A stretch of DNA of 64,000 nucleotides from Eopsaltria australis (lineage: Eukaryota; Chordata; Aves; Passeriformes; Petroicidae), in assembly GCA_034509425.1 (NCBI GenBank), contig JAVTVJ010001676.1, positions 62,001 to 126,000 on the forward strand. Reading direction: 5' to 3'. The notes below the pieces were generated by a model. That model was not told the DNA's origin. It saw only the letters and a program-made list of their open reading frames with translations, and did no database searches. Below are positions 45,101 through 52,620 of this stretch, in pieces. Both the position numbers and the translations under genes were made by a program. Position 1 is the stretch's first letter; each line of letters opens with the position of its first letter.

Positions 45101-47982
45101 TGAGCAGGACAGCCCCAAGAATCCCACCCTGTGCCTGAGAGCCTTGTCCAGTGTATGTTGTTAAAATGGATATAAACCCACCCAGTGCTCTCTACACTGA
45201 CAGAGCATTGTTCGCCTTTCCTTTGGAAGCCTTTATCTTCTAATCTGTTCTGATCAAAAGTCTAAGTGACAGCATTTTAAAACCAGTGTGAGTGTGTAAT
45301 GAAAGAATAAATCAACTGCTTGAAACATTTAAGTACTTTGAGAAGGAAATGGAAAAGTTGATTCATTATTTGGTTGTTACCTCACTTGTATATTCAGCCA
45401 AAAATGTGCTAACCAACCTTTACTGGCAATTTTTTTGACATCACTGCAAGCCTCAGGTTTCAGTGCATTTAGGATTTGTCCCAAAAAGTGCAGCCAGTGG
45501 CACTCAGTGCCCCCTTCCCAGCCCTCCTCCTGTGGTGCTGCTTGTGCTGGTGCCACCATGCCAAGAGGCAAATGGGGTTTGGGCTGCCAAGACAAAGAAG
45601 AGGCTTTTAAAGTAATTTGTTGTTTTAGCAGCTAATGATGTGATTAGTTTTATAGACCTTCTGCCAGGCTGGGTTAATGATAATATGAAATGAATAGAGG
45701 GAGAAAAAGCAGGACTGAATAAAATCAATAAACTGGAGCAGTTCCAGGATAGAGAGAGAGAGATCTGTGTGTAATTGAGTTCATATCCAGGAGGGCAGTG
45801 CTTTGAGGGGGAAGATCAGGCTCATGGTGATGCCTTGGAGTGGCTGCCTGGAGCAGGGCCTGGATGAGATTAAGAGGATAAAAGTGGGTATTCATTAAAG
45901 ACCTTCAATAGACACACCCTGGGCAGTCAGAAGCCTCCAAGATGGACAATGGTCACGAGTTGTTCAGATAATGATGAGTTTGGTCCGTTTGCATATCAGG
46001 GGTTAATCCTCCAATTACAGCTTCAGGTAATGAAATCCTATTCCCCCAGTTTGCCCCCCCCAACTCACTTTTGTTTATACATTTCAGGGCCTGAGACAGT
46101 CAGGTCAGGTGTCCTTGAGTTTCAGGCCTAGAGAGGAATTGTTTTATCTGAGAAAAACAGCACAGCAGCTGACAGGCGCTGGAGTTTCAGAGTTACACCC
46201 TAAAGCAGTCCAGGATCTGAAAAATATAAAAGCTAAATCCTGAGGCATCAATGGGAGCGTGGCCATGCTGCCACTTCTGAATTTCTCCATTTTGTGGACC
46301 TGTAAAATATGGACATCAATGTCCTGCACACTCAAAGCATTGTCCTTGAGGTTAATCTCTGTCTCATTTTTAACACCCGCCGTTTCTTCCGCGTAACAGG
46401 AACCTCCAGAACTTTGTACTCCACCAACATGGCTTTATCATCCAGCCCAGGGATCTCAACTGTACAGCTCGTAAGGACAGTTGGCCACAGCACCACAAAC
46501 CACTTAATCCCAGCCTTGTGCACGAGCAGCCCTCAGCCTCTCCCCATGAACAATTCCTGCCTGCCCAGCGCCGTGCACCTCAACAACGTCAGTGTTGTGT
46601 CTCCAGTCAATGTTCATATCAATACACGGACTTCAGCGCCCTCGCCAACAGCCTTAAAACTTGCCACAGTTGCTGCCAGCATGGACAGAGTGCCAAAGGT
46701 AACTCCCAGCAGTGCCATCAGCAGTATAGCAAGGTGAGTGAGTGAGTGGGGACAGGCCTGCAGCAGCTCCCACTTGTGCTTGGATTCGTGGATGCGTTTG
46801 GGTTGGAATCGCCAAAATCGGAGTCCGACCCCTGAGCCATCCTCAGCAGGGCCTCCCTCAATGATGAAATCCCTCCTGTGTCCCACCTCACCCTGCCCTG
46901 GGGCAGCTTCAGGCTCTCCTCTCCGTGGTCATGCCCAAGTCAGCACTAGGGGGAATCTGTTCCACCTCTGAGAGGCTTCTCAGCACCCTCAGCACCTTCA
47001 GCGTGGCCATGGTGAAGCACAGGAGCTGAGTTTGCAAATTCACCCCTCCAATAACGTGCACTGCCTTTAGGCACCAGCACTTCTGGTCAACTTCTGCTCT
47101 GTTTGAATTTTACCTATTTAATTTGTCCCTTCTCATGCAGCATTTTCAGGTAGATTCTGGCAAACTCTCCTCGTGTTCCCTCTAAATCATTGTGTGCCAA
47201 TATTGTAAGCTTAGCACATATATTTTTATGTCTACATATGTGTTATATATTTATGCAAAACACAAACCAGAAAAGTGACAGCCTGCTTCTTACATGTAAA
47301 ATCACAATTCATAATTATTTAGGTTTGAGAAGACCTTTTTAAGATCAAGTCCAACCATTAAGATATTTATTCTCACTGAACAGCAGTGCTGTTATTTCAG
47401 GATACTTCAATGGTGTTTCATAGGAGTGGCAGGAGCTTTGCAGTTGGCAGATTTTTCTGGAAATGGCAATATTTGGCCTTTGTTTGAAGTTTCTGCTGGA
47501 TTATGTGATATTTCAAAAAACTAAGTCGTGTTTGGGATTGGAAAAGTAAAAAATGAGTATCAGTAAACAAATAAAAAATGAGTGTTGAAAGGGGGGAATT
47601 ACAACAATGCTTGGTGCATTAACAGAATAATTGCTACTGAGTTTTCATATCCTGACTTTGTTCCTTCAGGAGAGCTCTTAGTGATTCCATCCATGATTTA
47701 GGCTGGAAATGGACAGTTAAATGCAGTAACTTTGCACTGTGGATTAACAGCAGTAGTTGAACGCCAGCATTTACTTTTCAATAACATTTACAGTGTGTGC
47801 ATGAAGATTCCTCCCTGGTCCAAGTAAAAACTACCTAAAAACATCCAAGAAAATACCTAAAACCGTGTGAGGGAATGAATTCTGACCGTGGCTCCTCCTT
47901 GCCTTGCAGAGAGAACCATGAACCAGAGCGCCTGGGCTTGAACGGCATCGCAGAGACCACAGTGGCCATGGAGGTGACATAA
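12041..47982 (+). CDS. EPC2: EPC2, enhancer of polycomb homolog 2 (complete, 14 coding exons)
   Basis: EPC2 is a nuclear scaffold subunit of the NuA4/TIP60 histone acetyltransferase complex. Its N-terminal EPcA/EPL1 domain (about residues 7-150) holds the catalytic module together, and the C-terminal E_Pc_C domain spans about 580-807. Exons: 12041-12193, 25635-25794, 32374-32519, 34748-34954, 36199-36347, 36561-36693, 37613-37801, 38035-38124, 38599-38744, 38840-39186, 43027-43163, 44699-44858, 46400-46733, 47910-47982. They join to 2,424 nt, that is 807 residues plus TAA, the length I recall for human EPC2. EPC2 rather than EPC1 is indicated by the start MSKLSFRARALDAAKPLPIY and by LYKGEFKQPKQFIHIQ. 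The start codon has A at -3 (gacaATGa). Features in order: acidic NEQPDYDMDSEDE near 110-122, basic helical NRKNDEASYEKMLKLRRE from 223, HCLTTLTIPRRCIGFARRRI near 434-453, Q-rich 583-613, terminus VAMEVT. No frameshift or premature stop is present. Confidence 0.97.
12590..12990 (+). repeat. GC-rich tandem repeat in the EPC2 CpG island, intron 1
   Basis: Degenerate units built on 'gcggctcgggatgccgg' become more regular from about 12805. There two forms alternate, one of 27 bp containing 'ggggtgctgcagagg' and one of 26 bp containing 'cccggtagagcgg'. All copies share CTCGGGATGCCGG. The array is CpG-rich and within 1 kb of the likely transcription start. Confidence 0.85.
20545..20785 (-). mobile_element. 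CR1-type LINE 3' fragment in EPC2 intron 1
   Basis: Blocks 'tttgggttggaagggaatta', 'agcccatccagtgccaccc', 'ctgccatggcagggacact', 'ccaggctgctccaagcctgg', 'gatccaggggcagccacagc' and 'accctcccagggaaggattt' are in CR1 order on the minus strand. The copy is antisense to EPC2. Confidence 0.8.
22230..22372 (+). mobile_element. CR1-type LINE 3' terminus in EPC2 intron 1
   Basis: 'gcatccctgttcatggcagg', 'ggaattggatgattccaacc' and 'caaaccattctgtgatccca' match the sense-strand CR1 tail. It is diverged and short, with internal loss around the usual 'aaggtccc' block. Confidence 0.65.
24171..24201 (+). repeat. T-tract followed by (GT)n
   Basis: About 14 T are followed by a perfect GT dinucleotide run of about 9 units within EPC2 intron 1. 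Confidence 0.9.
24345..24700 (+). repeat. Tandem repeat, about 60-bp unit, 6 copies
   Basis: The unit contains 'gaagctttggggaagaacag', then 'gaaaagcagaatgaaacctt' and 'cactcccctcaaatctggg'. Six copies begin near 24355, 24417, 24483, 24540, 24597 and 24655, with small length differences. The array lies about 930 bp before exon 2. Confidence 0.9.
25635..25794 (+). CDS. EPC2: EPC2 coding exon 2
   Basis: Encodes residues 52-104 plus the first base of codon 105: EHHLQRAISAQQVFREKKES, then MVIPVPEAESNVNYYNRLY and KGEFKQPKQFIHIQ. Flanked by cttgcag and gtaagt. Part of the EPcA domain. Confidence 0.97.
28090..28665 (+). repeat. Tandem repeat, 69-73 bp unit, 8 copies, EPC2 intron 2
   Basis: The unit contains 'gttctgagcattcctggag', 'aacttcccaggtgggatcac' and 'tgggatgtgtttgtagcagc'. 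The block GAGCATTCCT recurs at 28130, 28200, 28270, 28340, 28409, 28482, 28555 and 28625, giving spacings of 69-73 bp. Copies are highly similar, so the array is young or homogenised. Confidence 0.95.
31090..32090 (+). repeat. AT-rich higher-order tandem repeat in EPC2 intron 2
   Basis: Two modules are mixed. A short module (about 70-80 bp) contains 'aaaacaagaaaaagtttagt', 'ctattcaatattttaacac' and 'ggtatcctgtttaaaaatgg'. A long module of about 150 bp contains 'gttggaacttcagtg', 'tctccaagtctggaat', 'aaaatcatcttagttcttat' and 'ctggaggagctgtatt'. The long module occurs three times, from about 31258, 31645 and 31947, separated by two or more short modules. Confidence 0.9.
32374..32519 (+). CDS. 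EPC2: EPC2 coding exon 3
   Basis: Completes codon 105 and encodes through residue 153: PFNLDNEQPDYDMDSEDE, then TLLNRLNRKMEIKPLQFEI and MVDRLEKASSSQ. Acceptor gttccag, donor gtatgg. The acidic YDMDSEDE stretch belongs to the conserved EPcA core. Confidence 0.97.
32520..34747 (+). other. EPC2: EPC2 intron 3 (2.2 kb)
   Basis: Unique, AT-rich sequence with no repeat family or gene that I recognise. The acceptor is ttccctgcag. Confidence 0.85.
34748..34954 (+). CDS. EPC2: EPC2 coding exon 4
   Basis: Encodes residues 154-222, from LVTLQEAKLLLNEDDYLIKA through NCRGPSLIPQIKQEKRDG to YVAFRRRTEKMQTRK, in phase 0 at both ends. The donor gtgact is weak at +4 to +6. The arginine/lysine-rich end is typical of EPC proteins. 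Confidence 0.97.
34955..36198 (+). other. EPC2: EPC2 intron 4 (1.2 kb), mostly tandem repeat
   Basis: About 900 of its 1,244 bases are the four-copy repeat at 35085-35993. The remainder is unique. Acceptor atctctcaacag. Confidence 0.9.
35085..35993 (+). repeat. Tandem repeat, 212-231 bp unit, 4 copies, EPC2 intron 4
   Basis: The unit contains 'gctgggtgggaagcttccct', 'agttggagcatggaatgatt', 'caaggtggggaaggtttt' and 'tgacaaactcccactgggtt'. The last block recurs near 35285, 35506, 35737 and 35949. Copies differ by small indels in the A-run and the GTGTG part. Minus-strand frames through it give a repeated LRFQINPVGVCQKKEF peptide that is not a gene. Confidence 0.95.
36199..36347 (+). CDS. EPC2: EPC2 coding exon 5
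   Basis: Encodes residues 223-271 plus two bases of codon 272: NRKNDEASYEKMLKLRREFS, then RAITILEMIKRREKTKREL and LHLTLEVVEK. A strongly charged helical segment. Donor gtaaaa is weak. Confidence 0.97.
36561..36693 (+). CDS. EPC2: EPC2 coding exon 6
   Basis: Completes Arg272 and encodes through residue 316: YHLGDYGGEILNEVKLNRPE, then KEMGTTPSSLHNGNHHKVQ and ECKVK. The acceptor is tttttttgag, with G rather than C or T at -3, yet the reading frame and family match leave no alternative. Donor gtgaga. Confidence 0.95.
36694..37612 (+). other. EPC2: EPC2 intron 6 (0.9 kb)
   Basis: Unique sequence with a T/C run just after the donor (36701-36720). No repeat family or other gene seen. Acceptor ttccccgagcag. 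Confidence 0.85.
37613..37801 (+). CDS. EPC2: EPC2 coding exon 7
   Basis: Encodes residues 317-379, phase 0 at both ends: HPHHSSLKEEASDVVRQKKK, then YLKKPKLECVVTPQPLAEPL and PVLSKSDIKQYDFHSSDEDE, ending FPQ. The middle (LECVVTPQPLAEPLPVLS) is the most diverged part relative to the human protein I remember. Donor gtaagc. Confidence 0.97.
38035..38124 (+). CDS. EPC2: EPC2 coding exon 8
   Basis: Encodes residues 380-409: VPSPVSEAEEENDPDGPCAF, then RRRAGCQYYA. Ninety nucleotides, phase 0 at both ends, so skipping it would keep frame. Flanked by ctctgctctag and gtaagg. Confidence 0.97.
38125..38598 (+). other. EPC2: EPC2 intron 8 (0.47 kb)
   Basis: Short unique intron, nothing else seen. Acceptor tttctttcttcacag. 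Confidence 0.9.
38599..38744 (+). CDS. EPC2: EPC2 coding exon 9
   Basis: Encodes residues 410-457 plus two bases of codon 458: PRLDQTNPSYESPELAELDK, then LRFRHCLTTLTIPRRCIGFA and RRRIGRGG. The HCLTTLTxPRRCIGFARRR stretch is a hallmark of vertebrate EPC1/EPC2. Donor gtacag is weak, and the following intron is only 95 bp. Confidence 0.97.
38840..39186 (+). CDS. EPC2: EPC2 coding exon 10
   Basis: The longest coding exon. It completes Arg458 and encodes through residue 573 plus one base: VIMDRISTEHDPVLRQIDPE, serine-rich FSSSSQTLDFSSSNFSRTNA, CRLQCFQPRLLNLQDSDSEE and ending SKNGIS. Donor gtaggc. Serine-rich and probably disordered in its first half. Confidence 0.97.
39187..43026 (+). other. EPC2: EPC2 intron 10 (3.8 kb)
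   Basis: Mostly unique sequence. An open frame from about 39760 to 40029 (containing STEHLPTPSSIANQENSTTE) is not recognised and has no good donor. No CR1 or tandem repeat is evident. Acceptor tttctttcctgcag. Confidence 0.8.
43027..43163 (+). CDS. EPC2: EPC2 coding exon 11 (glutamine-rich)
   Basis: Encodes residues 574-619: VTGGITEEQFQTHQQQLVQM, then QRQQLAQLQQKQQSQHSSQQ and THPKAQ. The Q-rich stretch (about 583-613) is conserved in EPC2 and predicted to be helical. Its codons mix CAG and CAA, so it is not a pure CAG repeat. Donor gtactg is weak. Confidence 0.97.
43164..44698 (+). other. EPC2: EPC2 intron 11 (1.5 kb)
   Basis: Unique sequence except for a long minus-strand CR1 fragment at 44112-44440. 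Acceptor ctcctcttgctgcag. Confidence 0.85.
44112..44440 (-). mobile_element. CR1-type LINE fragment in EPC2 intron 11
   Basis: About 330 bp in CR1 order on the minus strand: 'ggttggaagggaccttcaag', 'cccatccagttcatccaag', 'gatccaggagcagccacagc', 'ttctctgggcaccctgtgcc', 'ccattccttgtgtcctgtcc' and 'gtccctctccagctctcctg'. The longest clear CR1 copy in the window. The frames crossing it are not host genes. Confidence 0.85.
44699..44858 (+). CDS. EPC2: EPC2 coding exon 12
   Basis: Encodes residues 620-672 plus one base of codon 673: GSSTSDCMSKTLDSASAHFA, then ASAVVSAPAPGRGEGAKEQN and TSHNNINGVVQPS. The PAPGRGEGAKE part is GC-rich (ccccggcccccgggcgcggc), unlike its neighbours. Donor gtgagg. Confidence 0.97.
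45042..45155 (-). mobile_element. CR1-type LINE 3' remnant in EPC2 intron 12
   Basis: 'agctggaagggacccttaag', 'ggtcatcagagtccagctcc' and 'aggacagccccaagaatccc' match a minus-strand CR1 end. Short and diverged. Confidence 0.65.
45800..46340. mobile_element. Possible solo LTR remnant of an avian endogenous retrovirus
   Basis: The block has a texture unlike the flanking intron: 'ggctcatggtgatgccttgg', 'ttcattaaagaccttcaata', 'gtccgtttgcatatcagggg', 'ttaatcctccaattacagct' and 'ttgttttatctgagaaaaac'. I have an impression of having seen such sequence in bird ERV LTRs but cannot name the family, find the TG...CA ends, or see a target-site duplication. There is no viral coding sequence. Boundaries and strand are uncertain. 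Confidence 0.3.
46400..46733 (+). CDS. EPC2: EPC2 coding exon 13
   Basis: Completes Gly673 and encodes through residue 783 plus two bases: TSRTLYSTNMALSSSPGIST, then VQLVRTVGHSTTNHLIPALC, TSSPQPLPMNNSCLPSAVHL, NNVSVVSPVNVHINTRTSAP and SPTALKLATVAASMDRVPKV. This is the core of the C-terminal E_Pc_C domain, rich in serine and threonine. Donor gtgagt. Confidence 0.97.
46734..47909 (+). other. EPC2: EPC2 intron 13 (1.2 kb)
   Basis: Unique sequence apart from a weak minus-strand CR1 remnant near 47320-47395 ('gagaagacctttttaagatc', 'aagtccaaccattaag'). Acceptor ctccttgccttgcag. Confidence 0.85.
47320..47395 (-). mobile_element. Diverged CR1-type LINE remnant
   Basis: About 75 bp resembling the 'agacctttaagatcatcaagtccaacc' region of CR1, minus strand, in EPC2 intron 13. 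Old and degraded. Confidence 0.5.
47910..47982 (+). CDS. EPC2: EPC2 coding exon 14 (C-terminus and stop)
   Basis: Completes Arg784 and encodes ENHEPERLGLNGIAETTVAM then EVT and TAA. The end TTVAMEVT is shared by vertebrate EPC1 and EPC2, which confirms the final exon. Confidence 0.97.
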
Positions 47983-48354
47983 CCCCCAGCAGTGTCCCCA
48001 GCTGTGCCAGGCTGTCCCCCTGCCCCAGCTGAATGCAAACACAGCACTCTGTGGCTCCCAGAGAACTCACCCACACCTGAATGGACTCTTGATTATATCG
48101 TGTATTAAGTCGATATATAATGTAAATTTTGTAAAATTGGGAAAATCACTACCTTGTAAAATAGTTTATTTGTATCATCAATATTATTTCTGTTACTTGA
48201 ATAGTAGATATTCATCATCATGCTTTTGCACTTGAATTTGCAACTGAATGGATTAAAAAATAATTCTTTAATGGGATCATGAGCATGACATGGGATCCTG
48301 CATCACTTGTTTAAACTATTTATTTTGCCATGTTTACATTTTGTATCTTGTACA

Positions 48355-48360
48355 AATAAA
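48355..48360 (+). terminator. Proximal poly(A) signal AATAAA of EPC2
   Basis: AATAAA lies 373 bp after the stop codon, in 'cttgtacaaataaatgcaac'. A genomic run of 13 A follows about 18 bp later, so cDNA ends mapped here could also be internal priming. Confidence 0.7.
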
Positions 48361-48687
48361 TGCAACTTTGTGTCTAAAAAAAAAAAAAAGTTAAAGATTC
48401 ATAGCTAGGAAACAAAATTCTTGTAATTTTTTTCTAAAGAAAATGTAAAGTTTTCACTTGGTTCATTTTGTTTCACAATTTGACTAGATGGACTTTTTGG
48501 TAAATACTTTAGTGGCATTTCACTGTCAAATATGAAGTTCAAGGCAAAATAGTATTTTCTATTACTGTGCAGGGGAAAGGGATGGATCGATACATGCAAA
48601 TTTAATGTAGTAACTCACTTTTCCATATATTTTGAATGTATATTTCTATTTATAATACCAGTTTATAAAAAATAATTACACAGGAGA

Positions 48688-48718
<31 letters not shown>

Positions 48719-48969
48719 AAAATAAAAAAAACCGACTAGGAAAATTATGCATCTGCCACATCTTCCAAATGTGCAGATCTGAAAAAAACAACAACAAAAA
48801 AAAAAAAAAAATGTTCACCTTTGATGCCATTTTATCCGAAAGACTGCTTATTTTAACCGGCTTTTCAAACCTGTACCACACCACATAAAGGATATCTTAC
48901 CAGGTATGTATTGCATCCTATATCATTGCAATAATTCATTATTGGATGTCTGAGCTATCGAGCCATCCC

Positions 48970-49027
48970 AGGTGGTGGGGAGGGGAGGGGGTGGAGGGTG
49001 GGGAGGAGTGGGGGGGAGGGAGGGGTT
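48970..49027 (+). other. G-rich tract in the EPC2 3' UTR, quadruplex-capable
   Basis: About 58 bases with nine or more G runs of three or longer ('ggtggggaggggagggggtg' and on), separated by single A or T bases. On the mRNA strand this fits the G3+N1-7 quadruplex pattern several times over. Confidence 0.8.
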
Positions 49028-49265
49028 GTGGCAAGATTGTCTTTTCAAATTTTGGAGAGTTTTCCTGTGGCTACAAGGCAAGTAACGGGTCGGAAAAAGT
49101 CTGACTGTAAGCGTTGGACACCTTCGTAGTGTAGTGTTTTAGTGACTTTTTTTATACGGTTCTTGTACATTAGATACGTGTAGTGGTGTTTCCGAATGTT
49201 TGTTTATGCACTAGTTCAGACAACTTTCCCTGTTACTTGTTCTTGATAAGTGAAAACTGCAGGGA

Positions 49266-49271
49266 AATAAA
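49266..49271 (+). terminator. Distal poly(A) signal AATAAA of EPC2
   Basis: AATAAA in 'cagggaaataaaaatacata', followed by a TG-rich stretch at 49291-49325 that could serve as the downstream element. The 34-bp minisatellite starts about 200 bp later. Confidence 0.65.
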
Positions 49272-49469
49272 AATACATATCAAAACCTGGCCATGGTGCA
49301 CATGTGGTTCTTTTGCAGTGGCTGGAGGCTGCTCAGGGGGGGTTGTGACGTTTTGGTTCCAGCAGGCGCAGGGATTTGCAGAAGGTTGTGGATTATCTGG
49401 GGATGCTGTGCTAGGGGAGGGATGGGCTGGGAGGTGATTGCTGGGGAAATGGGGAATGGGAGCTCCTTG

Positions 49470-50225
49470 TCCTGTCAGAGGAATGGGGTGAATTCCTGTT
49501 GGTTTGGGCCAGAGAAATGGGGTGAATTCCTGGTGGTTTGGGCCAGAGAAATGGGGTGAATTGCTGCTGGTTTGTGCCAAAGAAATGGGGTGAATTCCTG
49601 CTGGTTTGTGCCGAAGAAATAGGGTGGATTTGTGCTGTTTTGCGCCAGAGAAATGGGTTGAATTCCTGCTGGTTTTTGCCAGAGAAATGGGGTGAAGTTG
49701 TGCTGTTTTCTGCCAAGGAAATGGGGTGAATTCCTGCTGGTTTGGGCCAGAGAAATGGGGTGAATTCCTGCTGATTTTTGCCAGAGAAATGGGGTGAATT
49801 CCTGCTGATTTTTGCCAGAGAAATGGGGTGAATTCCTGCTGGTTTGTGCCAAAGGAATGGAGTGAATTCCTGCTGGTTTGTGCCGAAGAAATGGGGTGAA
49901 TTCCTGCTGGTTTTTGCCAGAGAAATGGGGTGAAGTTGTGCTGTTTTCTGCCAAGGAAATGGGGTGAATTCCTGCTGGTTTGTGCCAAAGAAATGGGGTG
50001 AATTTGTCCTGTTCTGTGCCAGAGAAATGGGGTGAATTCCTGCTGGTTTTTACCAGAGAGATGGGGTGAATTTGTGCTGGTTTGTGACAAAGAAATGGGG
50101 TGAATTTCTGCTATTTTGTGCCAAAGGAATGGGGTGAGTTCCTGCTGGTTTGTGCCAAAGGAATGGGGTGAGTTCCTGCTGGTTTGTGCCAAAGGAATGG
50201 GGTGAATTTATGCTGGTTTGTTCTC
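49470..50225 (+). repeat. 34-bp minisatellite, about 22 copies, downstream of EPC2
   Basis: The unit contains 'aatggggtgaattcctgctg' followed by 'gtttgtgccaaaga'. ATGGGGTG recurs every 34 bp (for example 49483, 49517, 49551), with few indels. Variants include 'gaagttgtgctgttttctgc' and 'gaatttgtcctgttctgtgc'. Because 34 is not a multiple of three and the reverse complement lacks stops in all phases, a 319-codon minus-strand frame (EFTPFLW-type repeats) runs through it; it is not a gene. Confidence 0.95.
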
Positions 50226-52404
50226 CTCATTTGGATGTTTCTGTGTTACAAATCCCAGCATCCCTGAGGAAGGAACTTCGAAATATTGTTTAGTCCAGAC
50301 CCACCCTCCTAAGAAAATCTTGCCCAAATCCTGCACTCAGTGTATTTTCCATCTTAACTTTCTATATAAAGAACTAATTTTAATCCAAATTATATTTAAA
50401 CTTGCTTTTGTCTTAAAGCCTATCTGCTTTGCTGGGTGAGTAAAAAGTCCTGACAGCTAAAAACACTTGCAGAGCTTTAAATCCTGGGAGCTCATCACAA
50501 ACTCAGATGTCTAAAATCACCTGGTTTTTTGCTGAACTGATGCTCTATTTTTTTATTCCATGTGATGTCTTGCAGGGAGAGGTGAGGATAGATTATTCCT
50601 GGTGGGAATGGAGGAACCCCCGGCGCTGCCTCGCTCAGGTGAGGGGTTGGTGGCAGCTTTGGGATTGCTGCTCCCTGAAAATTCCTCTTTATCTGATCTT
50701 TCCAGGCTTTTTCTGTAGAGCTGGGCTCATTTCAGGGAATGACTGATAATCTGATGTATAAATGAAATTTTTTTTTAAAGAATTGCTGAAAATCCCCATC
50801 TGTAAAAGGAAAAAAAAAAATTATTCTCCTTGATATCAAGAAATAACCTTGCCCAAAAGCCTTTGGAGGCTTAATGAAAATGGGAAGTAATTTCCTCTGC
50901 AGATTGAAAGCTGTACATTTAGCATGGGCTCTTCTCACTACAAAGATCATTTTCAGTGGATCATTTTCAGGGAAAATTGGCCAGAAGATGTCTTGGAGAT
51001 TGCTGTGTGTCTCTGATTTCGTGGAGCCTAATCCTCATCTAATTACTTAAAAAAACCTTTTTTGCTGGAGCTTGGAACTTTTTAATGGATTCTGGGAAAA
51101 TGTGAGGTGCAGAGGAGGATTCCATGAACTCCCAAGGCTCTGTGATGGTGAGTGCCAGATGTGGAATGGGTTTCATTTAAAGGATTAGTGGTGATGGAAG
51201 CTCCTGTGGAGCAGAGCTGGGATAGTCACTGCAGGATTTCTGTTGTGCCCTGAGTGCAGCAAAAGGGGAGTGGTGGATGGTGCTGCAGGCCATGGAAATC
51301 CTCATTGAAAAGAGTCAAAAAAGAAGGAAAAAAGAGAAAAAAGGGAGGGATTATTGCTGTAAAATACTTTGGCCTGATCCCAGCTGGGAATGCCACTGGC
51401 TGAGGTGGTTTTGTGCTGTTGAAACACGCTGAGGATATGACACTGTTCCATTTTCATTCCTTTATCTGTGCACCTCTGCAGTGGGATTGGAACAGGGATT
51501 TCTGTGCTGTTTGTGTATTGGGATTGTGGAATCCTGGATTATCTGCAGCAATTTATGCTGGACTCCATGGCAAGTGCAGAGTTTAAATGCCAGGTACTGG
51601 AAAATGCTGCTTCTTTCTCTGATCAGATTTATCTTTCTTTCTGGACTGACTGGAGTTCTGGTGTGTGTTTAATTGTCATCCCTACAGGCTCCCTGGATTT
51701 ACCTGCAGACAAAACAGTTTCAAAGCTCCCTTCCACCTTTCTGGTGCTTTGAGGGGTTGCAACATCCAATTGGAATTGGAATTTTAATTGGAAAACCTGG
51801 GAACAACCTCGGTAAATTAAAGTGAGCAAAGTGGTGCTGGGAAAAGAAGGAAGATGAGGGAGAGGGAATTTTTCCTGAGTAAGTTGGGAGAGCTGTGAAA
51901 ATCCAAGTGTTTCCATTTGAAAAAGGCACATGGAACTTAATTCCTGCTGATCCAAGCAGCAAATTCTGTGGGAAACACGAGAGGTGTTCCTTGCAGGACC
52001 CCAGCAGAGCCTGAAGTGAGGGGGTGACACTGCTGGGGTTGTGCCACCCTGCTGTGGTGACAGCACTCAAAATGCCATCCCCTAAACTGAGAATTTTGCT
52101 CCTGAAGTTCCTTTCAGGATGAAAAAAGGGAGTTTTGGGATACATTCCCTGTTTTCCCAGTGTTTCCCAGTCACCTGCTCTATCTCCCAATGCAATCTCC
52201 GTACCCTTTGGATTGTTTTTAATGCTATAATCTCAGAAAATGAATGAAGAGCACACATGTAAATTCTAGTTTGTTATGAATTTAACTCGTTTAACCAGTC
52301 TGCATTGTCACCCAGTAACTCCAGTTTAAATAAAGATAAAATTAATGTAGCTGAAATAGGACTAAAATCTGAAAACTGGCCAGGAGTAACCCAGATCACT
52401 TCTG

Positions 52405-52620
52405 GAATCCCTGAATCCCAGAATGGTTCGTGTTGGGAGGAACTTTTAAACTCATCTCTGCTTTGGGCAGGGACACCTTCCACAATCCCAGGCTGCTCCA
52501 GCCTGGCCTTGGACACTTCCAGGGATCCAGGAGCAGCCTCAGCTTCTCTGGAAACCTGTGCCAGCACCTCCCCACCCTCCCAGGGAACACATTCCCTGCA
52601 ATTAAGATTGTTTCTATGAC
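52405..52620 (-). mobile_element. CR1-type LINE 3' fragment
   Basis: Blocks in minus-strand CR1 order: 'aatcccagaatggttcgtgt', 'tgggcagggacaccttccac', 'aatcccaggctgctccagcc', 'gatccaggagcagcctcagc' and 'caccctcccagggaacacat'. A clear copy in the intergenic DNA. Confidence 0.85.

Larger units (their letters stand above)
44859..46399 (+). other. EPC2: EPC2 intron 12 (1.5 kb)
   Basis: Contains a minus-strand CR1 remnant (45042-45155) and, from about 45800 to 46340, a block that reads like an avian retroviral LTR remnant (listed separately). The acceptor gtttcttccgcgtaacag has a pyrimidine tract broken by CpG. Confidence 0.85.
47983..49290 (+). other. EPC2: EPC2 3' UTR
   Basis: About 1.3 kb from the stop codon to just past the second AATAAA. 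The sequence is AU-rich and non-repetitive, with a (GA)n run near 48689-48712, A-rich tracts at 48713-48810 and a G-rich tract at 48970-49027. Possible microRNA seed matches include TTTGCAC (48225-48231, miR-19 type) overlapping GCACTT (48228-48233, miR-17 type), and TGTTTACA (48331-48338, miR-30 type) just before the first poly(A) signal. The extent of the UTR is inferred from the signals; transcript ends are not visible. Confidence 0.75.

Noticed and set aside
49233..50192. 319-codon minus-strand ORF
   Set aside because: It runs through the 34-bp minisatellite. The peptide is a repeated NQQEFTPFLW pattern created by a stop-free unit, not a protein family.
50578..50640. Exon-like stretch between ttgcag and caggtgag
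   Set aside because: The splice motifs look good, but the 60-odd bases encode nothing recognised and the stretch lies downstream of the EPC2 poly(A) sites with no partner exon.
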